This document shows, piece after piece, positions 37,773 through 45,392 of a DNA stretch of 64,000 nucleotides. Under the pieces are notes generated by a model. The model was not told the origin of the DNA and did not search any database. It saw nothing but the letters and a program-made list of their open reading frames with translations. This stretch comes from Pseudomarimonas salicorniae (GTDB taxonomy: Bacteria > Pseudomonadota > Gammaproteobacteria > Xanthomonadales > Xanthomonadaceae). The first letter of the stretch is position 1. The number at the start of each line of letters is the position of its first letter. The position numbers were made by a program, and so were the translations under genes. The stretch covers positions 62,001 through 126,000 of the forward strand of contig NZ_JALNMH010000014.1 in the NCBI RefSeq assembly GCF_023156535.1, read 5' to 3'.

Positions 37773-37977
37773 GGATCCACTCCGAAGCAGGGGAGCTGAG
37801 GGTCGACGGACAGCGGGCAGGGCCGGCCGCGGTCGGCGAAAGCGCAATTTTGCGGCCCATTGACCCCGCATACAAGCTTGATTTTCCTTGGAATGCCGCG
37901 GTGCAGCAGGTCCGCGCGGGCTGGGCAGCGGCCAGCTTTGCGTTCAGACTCGGCGCCGGGACTTCAAAGGAGTGGGC

Positions 37978-38802
37978 ATGAACGATTCGGCGCGACGGGT
38001 GTTCTTCGTATCGGACGGCACGGGCATCACAGCGGAGACCATCGGCCACAGCGTGCTGACCCAGTTCTCCGGCGTGTCCTTCATCACCCAGCGCCTGTCC
38101 TTCGTCGACAACGAGGACAAGGCGAGGGAGGCCGCCGAGCGCATCCAGCGGATCCACGAGCAGACCGGCGAGCGCGCCATCGTCATCAATACGGTGATCG
38201 AGCCCGACCTCGGCGCCATCATCGCCAGCAGCGGCGCGCTGATCCTCGACGTCTTCGCCCCCTTCATCGAGCCGCTGCAGAACGAGCTGGGCGTGCCGCG
38301 CCAACCGCGCGTCGGCCAGGCCCACGGTCTGGTCAACATGGCCGAGTACGAGGCGCGCATCAATGCGACCAACTATGCGCTCAGCCACGACGATGGTGTC
38401 GACCTCGACTACAACGACGCCGAGGTCATCCTGGTCGGTGTGTCGCGCTCGGGCAAGACGCCGACCTGCCTGTATCTCGCCCTGCATTTCGGCATCCGTG
38501 CCGCCAACTATCCCCTGACCGACGACGATCTCGACGCGGCCGAGTTGCCGCGCAAGCTGCGCGCGCATCGGCGCAAGCTGTTCGGACTCACCATCGATCC
38601 GGAGCGGCTCAGGCAGGTGCGCGAGGCGCGCCGGCCGAACAGTCGTTATGCGACGATCGAGCAGTGCCGCTTCGAGGTCCAGGTGGCCGAGCGGCTGTTT
38701 CGCCAGGAGAACATTCCGATGCTCTCCACAACGCATACTTCCATCGAGGAAATCGCCAGCAAGCTGATGAGCGCGCTGGGCATCGAAAGGGACATGTTCT
38801 AG
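37978..38802 (+). CDS. ppsR: PEP synthetase regulatory protein PpsR (bifunctional kinase/phosphorylase, DUF299)
   Basis: PpsR (274 residues) phosphorylates PpsA with ADP and also removes the phosphate, switching the synthase off and on. Key features are the start [20 protein letters not shown], the P-loop GVSRSGKT at 154-161, and [14 protein letters not shown] at the end. The ATG 37978 has an AAAGGAG ribosome site; the longer frame upstream is rejected. It lies divergently 206 bases from ppsA, the conserved pairing. Confidence 0.97.
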   Translation: MNDSARRVFFVSDGTGITAETIGHSVLTQFSGVSFITQRLSFVDNEDKAREAAERIQRIHEQTGERAIVINTVIEPDLGAIIASSGALILDVFAPFIEPLQNELGVPRQPRVGQAHGLVNMAEYEARINATNYALSHDDGVDLDYNDAEVILVGVSRSGKTPTCLYLALHFGIRAANYPLTDDDLDAAELPRKLRAHRRKLFGLTIDPERLRQVREARRPNSRYATIEQCRFEVQVAERLFRQENIPMLSTTHTSIEEIASKLMSALGIERDMF

Positions 38803-38885
38803 GCCCGCAAGGTGCCCCGTCAAGCTCGGGAAAACCCCGCTGTGACGGCACTTTGCGCGACGGACCTGCGTGCTATCCTCGGGCC

Positions 38886-39380
38886 ATGAGCAGCGAGGAA
38901 ACCAGCGCGATCCGGATGAGCCGATTCGGCTTCCTGATGGGTCTCTACGCGGAGAACTTCCTCCGCATGGAGCGGGTGTTCGGCCTCCCGGAGCAGGTCG
39001 GCGACTATCTGGTTTCGAGCATCGACGACGGTCTCGATCTTCACCTGCAGATCATCGAGCGGCATCCGTACACGCTCGAGCTCAAGCTGACCTACGGACT
39101 GATCGATCCGCTGACCGGCGAACCGGACCCGTCTGCCCACCTGCGCATCTATCGCGATGCGCGCATGGCCGAGGTCACCCATTGCTACGCCGGCAAACGC
39201 TGGCAGGATGTGCTCGGCCTCGATGCGCCGGCGCGCACGGTCGTCGGCCACCGCCTGCGCATGAACGTGTTCCTGTCGAAGTGGCTGGAGTACCTCGGCG
39301 ACCAGGGCCATTCGCCGTTCACCCTGCGCCTTGGCAGTGCCGATGAGATTCTCGACAACAAGACGGCTCAAACCGCTTGA
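38886..39380 (+). CDS. DUF1249 family protein
   Basis: The 164-residue protein belongs to the DUF1249 family (YqiB-like), soluble proteins with no known function found in Gammaproteobacteria. Conserved pieces are LYAENFLRMERVFG, ERHPYTLELKLTYGL, MAEVTHCYAGK and NVFLSKWLEYLGDQGHS. The ATG 38886 is chosen because the much longer in-frame reading overlaps ppsR. It lies 83 bases after ppsR and just before the tRNA pair. Confidence 0.88.
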   Translation: MSSEETSAIRMSRFGFLMGLYAENFLRMERVFGLPEQVGDYLVSSIDDGLDLHLQIIERHPYTLELKLTYGLIDPLTGEPDPSAHLRIYRDARMAEVTHCYAGKRWQDVLGLDAPARTVVGHRLRMNVFLSKWLEYLGDQGHSPFTLRLGSADEILDNKTAQTA

Positions 39381-39423
39381 CGATGATTTGGACGCTCCCT
39401 ACAATGCGCGCTTTCCAGTTCGC

Positions 39424-39499
<76 letters not shown>

Positions 39500-39507
39500 A
39501 GAAAGAC

Positions 39508-39583
39508 GTCCCCATCGTCTAGAGGCCTAGGACACAACCCTTTCACGGTTGCGACCGGGGTTCGAATCCCCGTGGGGACGCCA
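39508..39583 (+). tRNA. tRNA-Glu(TTC)
   Basis: A full cloverleaf of 76 bases is present with acceptor GTCCCC/GGGGAC, anticodon stem CAACC/GGTTG with TTC in the loop, T-arm GGGGTTCGAATCCCC and encoded CCA. It follows tRNA-Ala by 8 bases and ends in the terminator at 39590. Confidence 0.97.
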
Positions 39584-39589
39584 ACAAAC

Positions 39590-39614
39590 AACCCGCCCGA
39601 AAGGCGGGTTTTTT
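39590..39614 (+). terminator. Intrinsic terminator after the tRNA-Ala/tRNA-Glu pair
   Basis: Stem AACCCGCC/GGCGGGTT with loop CGAAA, followed by six T residues. It starts 7 bases after the tRNA-Glu CCA. Confidence 0.95.
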
Positions 39615-39790
39615 GTTGCCTGCGATCCGGCGGCGACCCGTGTCGTGATCCGCGGTGAACGCGCAGCGCTCCGGTTCCGCACCTGTGCGCTCCTGCGGTC
39701 GGGCTTCGCTGCAAGTCAGGACTTGGGTCGAAGCCGCGGGCGTGCGGACGCGAACGATGGGCGCAAAGCAGACATTCATAAAGAAGACAT

Positions 39791-39865
39791 TCATAGGGTG
39801 CGGCTGGCCGCACCGGGCGTACCGTCCGAACGCCCGTATCGGTGCTTCCAGGACGCACCCTATGG
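39791..39865. repeat. R3 repeat, copy d
   Basis: It starts with CATAGGGTGCGGCTGGCCGC, has the centre ACGCCCGTATCGGTGC and ends GACGCACCCTATG. It is the inverse of the copies at 24270 and 24367. Confidence 0.8.
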
Positions 39866-39894
39866 GGCTTCGCTGACGCCCAACGAAGCCTGAC

Positions 39895-39990
39895 TGTGGG
39901 AGCGCACTTGGGCGCGACCGCGGCGTGGCGTGTTCACCACAGACCGCGGCCGGAGCGAATCTCCGCGGTCGCGGCCATGTCCGCTCCTAC
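39895..39990. repeat. R2 repeat (BIME-like)
   Basis: The left end is TGTGGGAGCGCACTTGGGCG, the centre GTTCACCACAGACCGCGGCC and the right end GGCCATGTCCGCTCCTAC. It pairs with the family at 24144, 57245, 57666 and 57846. Confidence 0.85.
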
Positions 39991-40066
39991 GAAGAGCCCG
40001 CCCGATCCGGGGCAGTGGCGAACGTCCGCTCTGCGCCCGAAACGCCCATCGCGCTGCTTCCGATCG

Positions 40067-40777
40067 CTACTGGCCGCCCCCGGCCAGTCCGGTATTGATC
40101 ACCCGCCGCGCCTCGGTGCCGCTGGGGGTGCGGGCGAAGACCACGTGCAGCTTCTTGTCCTCGAGCAGCTTCGAATTCATCTTCAGCTGGTCGCCCTTGC
40201 CGCGCAGCTCCGGCGCGGTGCGCACCAGATAGTCCAGGACCAGGGAATCGACCACCGCCGCGGGCACCTTCTTCTGCGCGACCTTGAGGATGTTCTCGAG
40301 ATCGGTAGCCGACGCTTCGGTCTTGATGGTTCCGGCCGCCACCAGCTGGTCGAACTTCGCCGTGTTCACATAGCCACTGACCACGCCGATGGTGTGGACG
40401 GAGAGATTCTCGACCGTGGACCATTCGATCGGCGCCGAGACGTGTTCGACCAGGCCAAGCGGACCGGTACCGATCGGTCGCGAGAGGTCGAAGTCCTTGA
40501 GCACCTCTTTCGAGTAGTACTCCGGGAAGTAGCCGTCGAACCTGCCCTCGCGGGTAGCCTCCACCGCCTCCTCCCAGGGCAGGAAGCTCACCTCAAGCCG
40601 GTAGCCTTCGCGCTCCACGGCCTTGCGCACGGTGGCCGTCGCGGTGCCGCCTTCGTGCAGGTCCTTGCCGGTGTACGGCGGCCAGTCCAGCGAGGCGAGG
40701 CGGATGGTCTTGTCCTGCGCCAGTGGTCCCGCGGCGCAGCAGAGCAGGGCGGTAAGCAGCAGAATCCTGAGCCCCAT
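40067..40777 (-). CDS. Periplasmic solute-binding protein, family 3 (ABC transporter type)
   Basis: The 236-residue protein has a signal peptide (MGLRILLLTALLCCAAGPLA) and an SBP_bac_3 fold: IRLASLDWPPYTGKDL, FLPWEEAVEATREGRFDGYF, IGVVSGYVNTAKFDQL and LKMNSKLLEDKKLHVVFART. Such proteins bind amino acids or small organic acids in the periplasm. No permease or ATPase gene is adjacent, so it may be an orphan receptor or serve a distant transporter. ATG 40795, six codons upstream with TGAGG before it, is an alternative start; frames reaching further back run into the tRNA-Leu gene. Confidence 0.85.
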   Translation of the reverse strand: MGLRILLLTALLCCAAGPLAQDKTIRLASLDWPPYTGKDLHEGGTATATVRKAVEREGYRLEVSFLPWEEAVEATREGRFDGYFPEYYSKEVLKDFDLSRPIGTGPLGLVEHVSAPIEWSTVENLSVHTIGVVSGYVNTAKFDQLVAAGTIKTEASATDLENILKVAQKKVPAAVVDSLVLDYLVRTAPELRGKGDQLKMNSKLLEDKKLHVVFARTPSGTEARRVINTGLAGGGQ

Positions 40778-40885
40778 GGCGCACCCCCGAGTCATCCTGG
40801 AGAACCTCAGGGTAGACCCGGGTCGGGCGCATCGCGATGGGGAAGTCCCTGAGCGCGACCACGTCTGCGCCCGGAAGAACAAGTA

Positions 40886-40972
40886 TGGTGCCGAAGGGGG
40901 GAATCGAACCCCCACGATATCGCTATCGGCGGATTTTGAGTCCGCTGCGTCTACCAGTTCCGCCACTTCGGC
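40886..40972 (-). tRNA. tRNA-Leu(CAA)
   Basis: An 87-base class II tRNA: acceptor GCCGAAG/CTTCGGC, anticodon stem GCGGA/TCCGC with CAA in the loop, a long variable arm (CGATAGCGATATCG), T-arm GGGGGTTCGATTCCCCC and encoded CCA. The variable arm and anticodon both mark leucine. Confidence 0.97.
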
Positions 40973-41018
40973 AAGGGCGCCGATTATAGGGCAAGCGACG
41001 ACGGCGGAAGCGTCCGGG

Positions 41019-42002
41019 TCAGAAGAATCGCGAGCGGCGCATGAAGACCAGGATGAGCACCACCATCACCGCGCAGACCGCCCAGAAGATCGGGTATCCG
41101 TAGCGCCACTGCAGCTCGGGCATGTTGCTGAAGTTCATGCCGTAGATACCGACCAGGAAGGTCAGCGGCAGGAACACCACGCTCACCGTGGTCAGTCGCT
41201 TCATGGTCAGGTTGGTGCGGTGGCTGACCATCAGCATGTAGAGGTTCAGCGACTCGGAGAGGATGTCGCGATCCACCATCAGGTCCTGCAGCAGGTGCTC
41301 GACGGTGCCGACCATGTTGCCAAGAAAGCCCTGGGTCGCCTCGCTGATGAAGATCGACTTGCGCGTGGACAGCTCGCTGAGCACGGCACGCGCCGGCAGC
41401 AGTACCTTGCGGAAGTGCAGCAGGTCCGAGCCCAGCGAGGAGAAACGGGCGAAGACCGCGTCATCGACCTTGCCCCGGCCCAGTTCCTGCTGCATGGCCT
41501 CGACCCGCTCCTCCATCTCCTGCTGCACCTCGAGATAGTTCTCGAGCAGGTGGTCCCACAGCTCGTAGACCAGGAAGCTGGGGCTCCTGGCGAAGCGCAG
41601 GAAGTCGGCGTGGTAGTCGCGGCGCACCGATTCCAGGAACAGCACCGGTCCGCGGTGGATGGTGGCGAGGAAGCGCTCGCCGATGACGATGTCGACCCGC
41701 TCCAGCTCGACCCGGGCGCCGCTCGGACGGCAGCCGGACACGACGACGTGCAGGTAGTCGTCATAGCGTGCGTGGCGGGTCAGGGCGTCGCCGGACAGTG
41801 CATCCTCGATCACTGCGTCACTGATCAGGCCGATGCGCTGCAGCGGGTCGCGGACGTCCTGGGCGCGGCCGGCCTGTACATCGATCCAGACAAAGCGGCC
41901 GGCGCCGACCGCTGCGGCGACCTCTTCCAGCTGCAGTTCGCGTTCCTGCTTGGCCTCGAAGTCGAACTCGACCAGCCGGATCCGGCAATCGTCGGCGGCC
42001 AC
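41019..42002 (-). CDS. corA: Magnesium/cobalt transporter CorA
   Basis: CorA (327 residues) is a pentameric inner-membrane channel for Mg2+. The large cytoplasmic N-terminal domain is followed by two C-terminal helices with the diagnostic YGMNF motif (LTFLVGIYGMNFSNMPELQ) and a basic end (MRRSRFF). The start is GTG 42002 with GGGAG 7 bases before it. It lies 72 bases after the metX stop on the same strand and may be read with the ccm-metX unit or on its own. Confidence 0.95.
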   Translation of the reverse strand: MAADDCRIRLVEFDFEAKQERELQLEEVAAAVGAGRFVWIDVQAGRAQDVRDPLQRIGLISDAVIEDALSGDALTRHARYDDYLHVVVSGCRPSGARVELERVDIVIGERFLATIHRGPVLFLESVRRDYHADFLRFARSPSFLVYELWDHLLENYLEVQQEMEERVEAMQQELGRGKVDDAVFARFSSLGSDLLHFRKVLLPARAVLSELSTRKSIFISEATQGFLGNMVGTVEHLLQDLMVDRDILSESLNLYMLMVSHRTNLTMKRLTTVSVVFLPLTFLVGIYGMNFSNMPELQWRYGYPIFWAVCAVMVVLILVFMRRSRFF

Positions 42003-42074
42003 CTGCGGGCTCCCGGTTTTCCCCGTGGCCGTTCTACACCAGCGCGCAGCCCTTGCCCAGCCGCGCGGCAAGGC

Positions 42075-43193
42075 TCAGCGGGCGAGCTCGCCCAGGAAGC
42101 TGCCGATCGCGCCGCCGAAGTTCTCGATGTCGACCAGGAAGGCGTCGTGGCCCTGCGGGCTGTCCAGCGGTACGAAACGCGAGTCGGCGCCGCCCCTTGC
42201 CAGCCCTTCGGCGATCTCTTCCTGCTGCTGCAGGGGAAACAGGATGTCGGTGCTGACACCGATCGCCAGGCAGCGCTCCAGCCGGATGCCGGCCAGCGCC
42301 GAGGCGGTGTCCGTGCCGCAGCAGTCGCCGATGTCGAACCAGTCCATCGATCGGCTGAGGTAGAGGTAGCAGTTCGGGTCGAACTGGCGGATGAAACGCT
42401 GGGCGTGGCCCTCCAGGTAGGACTCGACCTGGAACTCGAAGCCGAAGGGATCATCCGGGCGCTGCTCGCTGTCCAGGCGCACGCGGCCGAAGCGGCCGTC
42501 CCACTCCAGCGAGGAGCGATAGGTCACCACACCCAGCTTGCGCGCGATGCGCATGCCCGAATCGGGATAGTGCTCATCGTCGTAGTCGCCGCCGTTCCAG
42601 CGTGGATCGAGGCGGATCGCCTCGCGCTGCAGCGAGCGGATGGCGATGGAGAAGGGCAGGGCGCGGGCAGCACCGGAGACGTTGATGTGGGTGCGGGCGA
42701 TGCCGGGATGCAGGGCGAGCAGGGCCAGCGCGCTCATTCCGCCCATCGAGCAGCCGATGACGCAGGCCAGCTGGCCGATGCCGAGGCTGCGCACGAGCAG
42801 GGCGGCAGCGCGCGCGCCGTCCTCGATCGACAGCGGTGGAAAGTCGAGCCGGTAGGGCGCTTCGCCTTCGGCCCGCGCTGACGCCGGGCCCGTCGAGCCC
42901 TTGCAGCTGCCGAGAGAGTTGGGGCAGATGACGAACCAGCGGTCGGTGTCGATCGGCTTTCCGGGCCCGATCATCGCCTCCCACCAGCCGGGATCGGGGT
43001 TGTCCGCATGGCTTGCCGCGTGAGCGCTGGGCGAGAGGCCGGTGAGGATCAGCACCGCGTTGTCGCCGGCTTCGCTCAGCTGGCCCCAGGTCTCGAAGGC
43101 CAAGCGCGCACCAGTCAGTTCGCCGCCCCGTTTCATCGGGAAGGGCGCGGGCAGTGCGAAGAAGCGCGTGCCTGGGCTGATGAACTCGGTCAC
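42075..43193 (-). CDS. MetX-type alpha/beta-hydrolase acyltransferase (homoserine or serine O-acyltransferase)
   Basis: The 372-residue enzyme has the MetX fold: LIFE-like start LAFETWGQLSEAGDNAVLIL, nucleophile Ser149 in GCSMGGMSALALLAL, then STDILFPL and GHDAFLVDIENFG carrying the Asp and His. MetX proteins transfer an acetyl or succinyl group to the hydroxyl of homoserine (methionine pathway). In Xanthomonadales close relatives have been reported to succinylate serine for cysteine synthesis, and the loop TGLSPSAHAASHADNPDPGWW differs from classical MetX. I therefore leave the substrate open. It begins at GTG 43193, overlapping the ccmI stop by 4 bases. Confidence 0.87.
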   Translation of the reverse strand: MTEFISPGTRFFALPAPFPMKRGGELTGARLAFETWGQLSEAGDNAVLILTGLSPSAHAASHADNPDPGWWEAMIGPGKPIDTDRWFVICPNSLGSCKGSTGPASARAEGEAPYRLDFPPLSIEDGARAAALLVRSLGIGQLACVIGCSMGGMSALALLALHPGIARTHINVSGAARALPFSIAIRSLQREAIRLDPRWNGGDYDDEHYPDSGMRIARKLGVVTYRSSLEWDGRFGRVRLDSEQRPDDPFGFEFQVESYLEGHAQRFIRQFDPNCYLYLSRSMDWFDIGDCCGTDTASALAGIRLERCLAIGVSTDILFPLQQQEEIAEGLARGGADSRFVPLDSPQGHDAFLVDIENFGGAIGSFLGELAR

Positions 43194-44431
43194 TCCACCA
43201 CCGTGTCGATGGTCAGCCGCACCGGCTCGCGCGTGCTGTTCGGCAGCGCCGGACTCAGGCCTTCCAGGTCCCCCGGCTGCGGGATGGCCTGGCCGCTGGA
43301 GGAGACGCGCGCGCCGACCACCACCTGCGGCATGGTCGAGAGCTTGAGTGCCGGCATCATGCTGTGGCTGTCGTCGAGAATCACCGTCGCCGGCAGGTTG
43401 GCGGCCGGCAGACGCTGGATGGCGAGCGGCATGCGCGAGCCCTCGGCCGGGCGAGCGAATACGAAGAGCACGTCGCTGGCCTTCAGCCGCTCGCGCAGGG
43501 CGGGGGCGATATCGACGGTGACGGTCAGCCGCGGGCCATCGCCCTCGGCCGCTGCGGCCGGTGCCGGTTCGGGCGCGCCGTCGGTGCCGGCCGGCGAATC
43601 GGCCAGCGCGGTGGATTGCCGGGCCGGCGGCAGGCCGGCTGCCTGGCGGGCGCCCTCGATCTGCTCGTCCAGGGCGCGTACGGCCGAGAGGTCGGATGAG
43701 ATGAGCTGGCGAAGCGTCTCCCAGCGATCGACGGCTTCCTTGGGCCGGCCGCCCTGCATGGCGGCGACACCGAGCAGCCAGATGCCGCGCTGATGGTCGG
43801 GCTGCAGCTCGACCGCCTTGCGGATCATCTCAAGCGGTTCACCCTCGATGCGCCGGCGCGGCGCCGACAGGGCCTGGGCCTCGGCGTACTCGATCATCAC
43901 GTCGGGATTGTCCGGGGCGAGGCGCCAGGCCTGCGACAGGGCTTCCTTCGCCGGCTCGAACCGCTCCATGGACTTGTAGGCGCGACCCAGCAGCAGCCAG
44001 CCCTCCGGGTTGTCCGGCTCGTTGCGCAGCCGTTCGGCCAGGCCCTGCACGGCCTGCTCCATGTCCGGAGGCGGGGCGCCCTCGGTGTCGGCCTGTGCGC
44101 TCGCGGCCGTGGGCGCCCCCCGGGTCGCCTCGCCGTCCAGGGCGCGTGGCTCGCCAAGATGGAAGTAGAGCAGGGCGGCTGAGAGCGGCAGCAGCAGGGC
44201 GAGCCCCGCGGCGGCGCCGCGTGCCGGGGGCGCCGAGGCTGGCTCGCCGACGTCCAGCGCGCCCAGCTTCTTCCGATACTCCTGTTCGTCCAGCAGGCCG
44301 GCCGCGTGGGCATCGGCCAGCACGCGCTCGGCCCGCCGCCGGCGTCGCAGGCCGCCATCGCGGACCAGCGGCATCAACACGAACAGCAGGGCCGCAGCGG
44401 TCATCGCCGCGATCAGGATCCAGAAAACCAT
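43190..44431 (-). CDS. ccmI: Cytochrome c maturation protein CcmI (CycH)
   Basis: CcmI (413 residues) presents apocytochrome c to the haem ligation complex. It has two N-terminal membrane helices (VFWILIAAMTAAALLFVLMP and LALLLPLSAALLYFHL), a cytoplasmic basic loop with VLADAHAAGLLDEQEYRKKL, and periplasmic TPR repeats (about 125-260, with NPEGWLLLGRAYKSMERF). The C-terminal domain includes VDIAPALRERLKASDVLFVF. The ATG 44431 has an AGGAG ribosome site and overlaps the ccmH stop (TAATG). Confidence 0.93.
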   Translation of the reverse strand: MVFWILIAAMTAAALLFVLMPLVRDGGLRRRRRAERVLADAHAAGLLDEQEYRKKLGALDVGEPASAPPARGAAAGLALLLPLSAALLYFHLGEPRALDGEATRGAPTAASAQADTEGAPPPDMEQAVQGLAERLRNEPDNPEGWLLLGRAYKSMERFEPAKEALSQAWRLAPDNPDVMIEYAEAQALSAPRRRIEGEPLEMIRKAVELQPDHQRGIWLLGVAAMQGGRPKEAVDRWETLRQLISSDLSAVRALDEQIEGARQAAGLPPARQSTALADSPAGTDGAPEPAPAAAAEGDGPRLTVTVDIAPALRERLKASDVLFVFARPAEGSRMPLAIQRLPAANLPATVILDDSHSMMPALKLSTMPQVVVGARVSSSGQAIPQPGDLEGLSPALPNSTREPVRLTIDTVVE

Positions 44432-44859
44432 TACCACTCCTGGGAGTCGTCGACGGGAGGCAGCTTGCTGCCAAGGGCCGCGGCGCGGCGGCGGATAATC
44501 ACCGTCACGGCCACGAGTCCGGCGAGCAGGACCACGCCAGGGCCCAGCCAGAGCATCAGGGTGTCGGAGCGCACCGGCGGGTTGTAGAGCACAAAGTCGG
44601 TGTAGCGCTCGACGAGGAAGGCCTTGATCTCCTCGTTGCTCTTGCCCGCATGCATCAGGTCGAGCACCTCGCGGCGCAGGTCCTGGGCGATCATCGCATT
44701 GGAGTCGGCCAGCGACTGGTTCTGGCACATGACGCAGCGCAGCTCGGCGGTGAGCTGACGGAAGCGCTCCTCCTCGGCCGCGTCGCGGAAGGGCAGCGGG
44801 TCGATGGCCAGCGCCAGCGGACTGAGCAGAAGCAGCCCCCACATCACCCAGCGTTTCAT
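44431..44859 (-). CDS. ccmH: Cytochrome c maturation thioredoxin-like protein CcmH
   Basis: CcmH (142 residues) keeps apocytochrome haem-binding cysteines reduced. A signal peptide (MKRWVMWGLLLLSPLALA) is followed by the catalytic LRCVMC motif (Cys42 and Cys45, in ELRCVMCQNQSLADSNA) and one C-terminal membrane helix (about 100-122). It lacks the TPR part fused to CcmH in E. coli, which is here the separate ccmI. It overlaps ccmG by 4 bases. Confidence 0.95.
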   Translation of the reverse strand: MKRWVMWGLLLLSPLALAIDPLPFRDAAEEERFRQLTAELRCVMCQNQSLADSNAMIAQDLRREVLDLMHAGKSNEEIKAFLVERYTDFVLYNPPVRSDTLMLWLGPGVVLLAGLVAVTVIIRRRAAALGSKLPPVDDSQEW

Positions 44860-45392
44860 CGACGCGCGCCCTCCAGTCTCGGAATGATCTCCTCGCGCAC
44901 GGTGTCCCAGGTCACCGGCCCCACGTGCTTGTACAGCACGATGCCCTGCGCATCCACCAGGAAGGACTCCGGCGCGCCGTAGATGCCCCAGTCGATGGCG
45001 CGGCGGCCGTCGGCGTCGACGATGATCGTCTCGTAGGGATCGCCGAACTGGCGCAGCCAGCGGGCGGCCTCCTCGGGCTCGTCCTTGTAGTTGTAGCCAA
45101 TCACCCGGACGATGCCGCGCTCGGCCATCTCGGTGATGATCGGGTGTTCGAGCCGACAGGCCGGGCACCAGCTGCCCCAGACATTCAGCAGATAGGGCTG
45201 TCCGCGCAGGTCCTCGTTGCTGACCAGGCGCTGCGGATCGCGGAAGTCCGGCAGTGAAAAGCCTGGCGCCGGCTTGCCCACCAGAGGCGAGGGAATGGCG
45301 TTGGGATCACGCTGCTCGCTGAGGCGGATGCCGGCATACAGCAGGCCGGCCAGCGCCAGGAAGACCACGAAGGGCAGCCAGCGACGGATCAT
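44856..45392 (-). CDS. ccmG: Thiol:disulfide interchange protein CcmG (DsbE)
   Basis: CcmG (178 residues) is a membrane-anchored periplasmic thioredoxin feeding electrons to apocytochrome c. The N-terminal anchor is WLPFVVFLALAGLLYAG. The active site is WCPAC at 75-79 within LLNVWGSWCPACRLEHP, and the cis-proline loop GAPESFLVD follows. It overlaps ccmF by 4 bases. Confidence 0.95.
   Translation of the reverse strand: MIRRWLPFVVFLALAGLLYAGIRLSEQRDPNAIPSPLVGKPAPGFSLPDFRDPQRLVSNEDLRGQPYLLNVWGSWCPACRLEHPIITEMAERGIVRVIGYNYKDEPEEAARWLRQFGDPYETIIVDADGRRAIDWGIYGAPESFLVDAQGIVLYKHVGPVTWDTVREEIIPRLEGARR

Larger units (their letters stand above)
39615..40066. other. Intergenic region with R3 and R2 repeats
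   Basis: No gene is supported in these 452 bases. The first part (39615-39758) shows nothing I can name. From 39759 to 39990 runs a composite of the R3 and R2 repeats that is homologous, in inverted orientation, to 24144-24457. A partial direct duplication (GACATTCATA twice, at 39771 and 39787) sits at its left edge. Confidence 0.7.
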
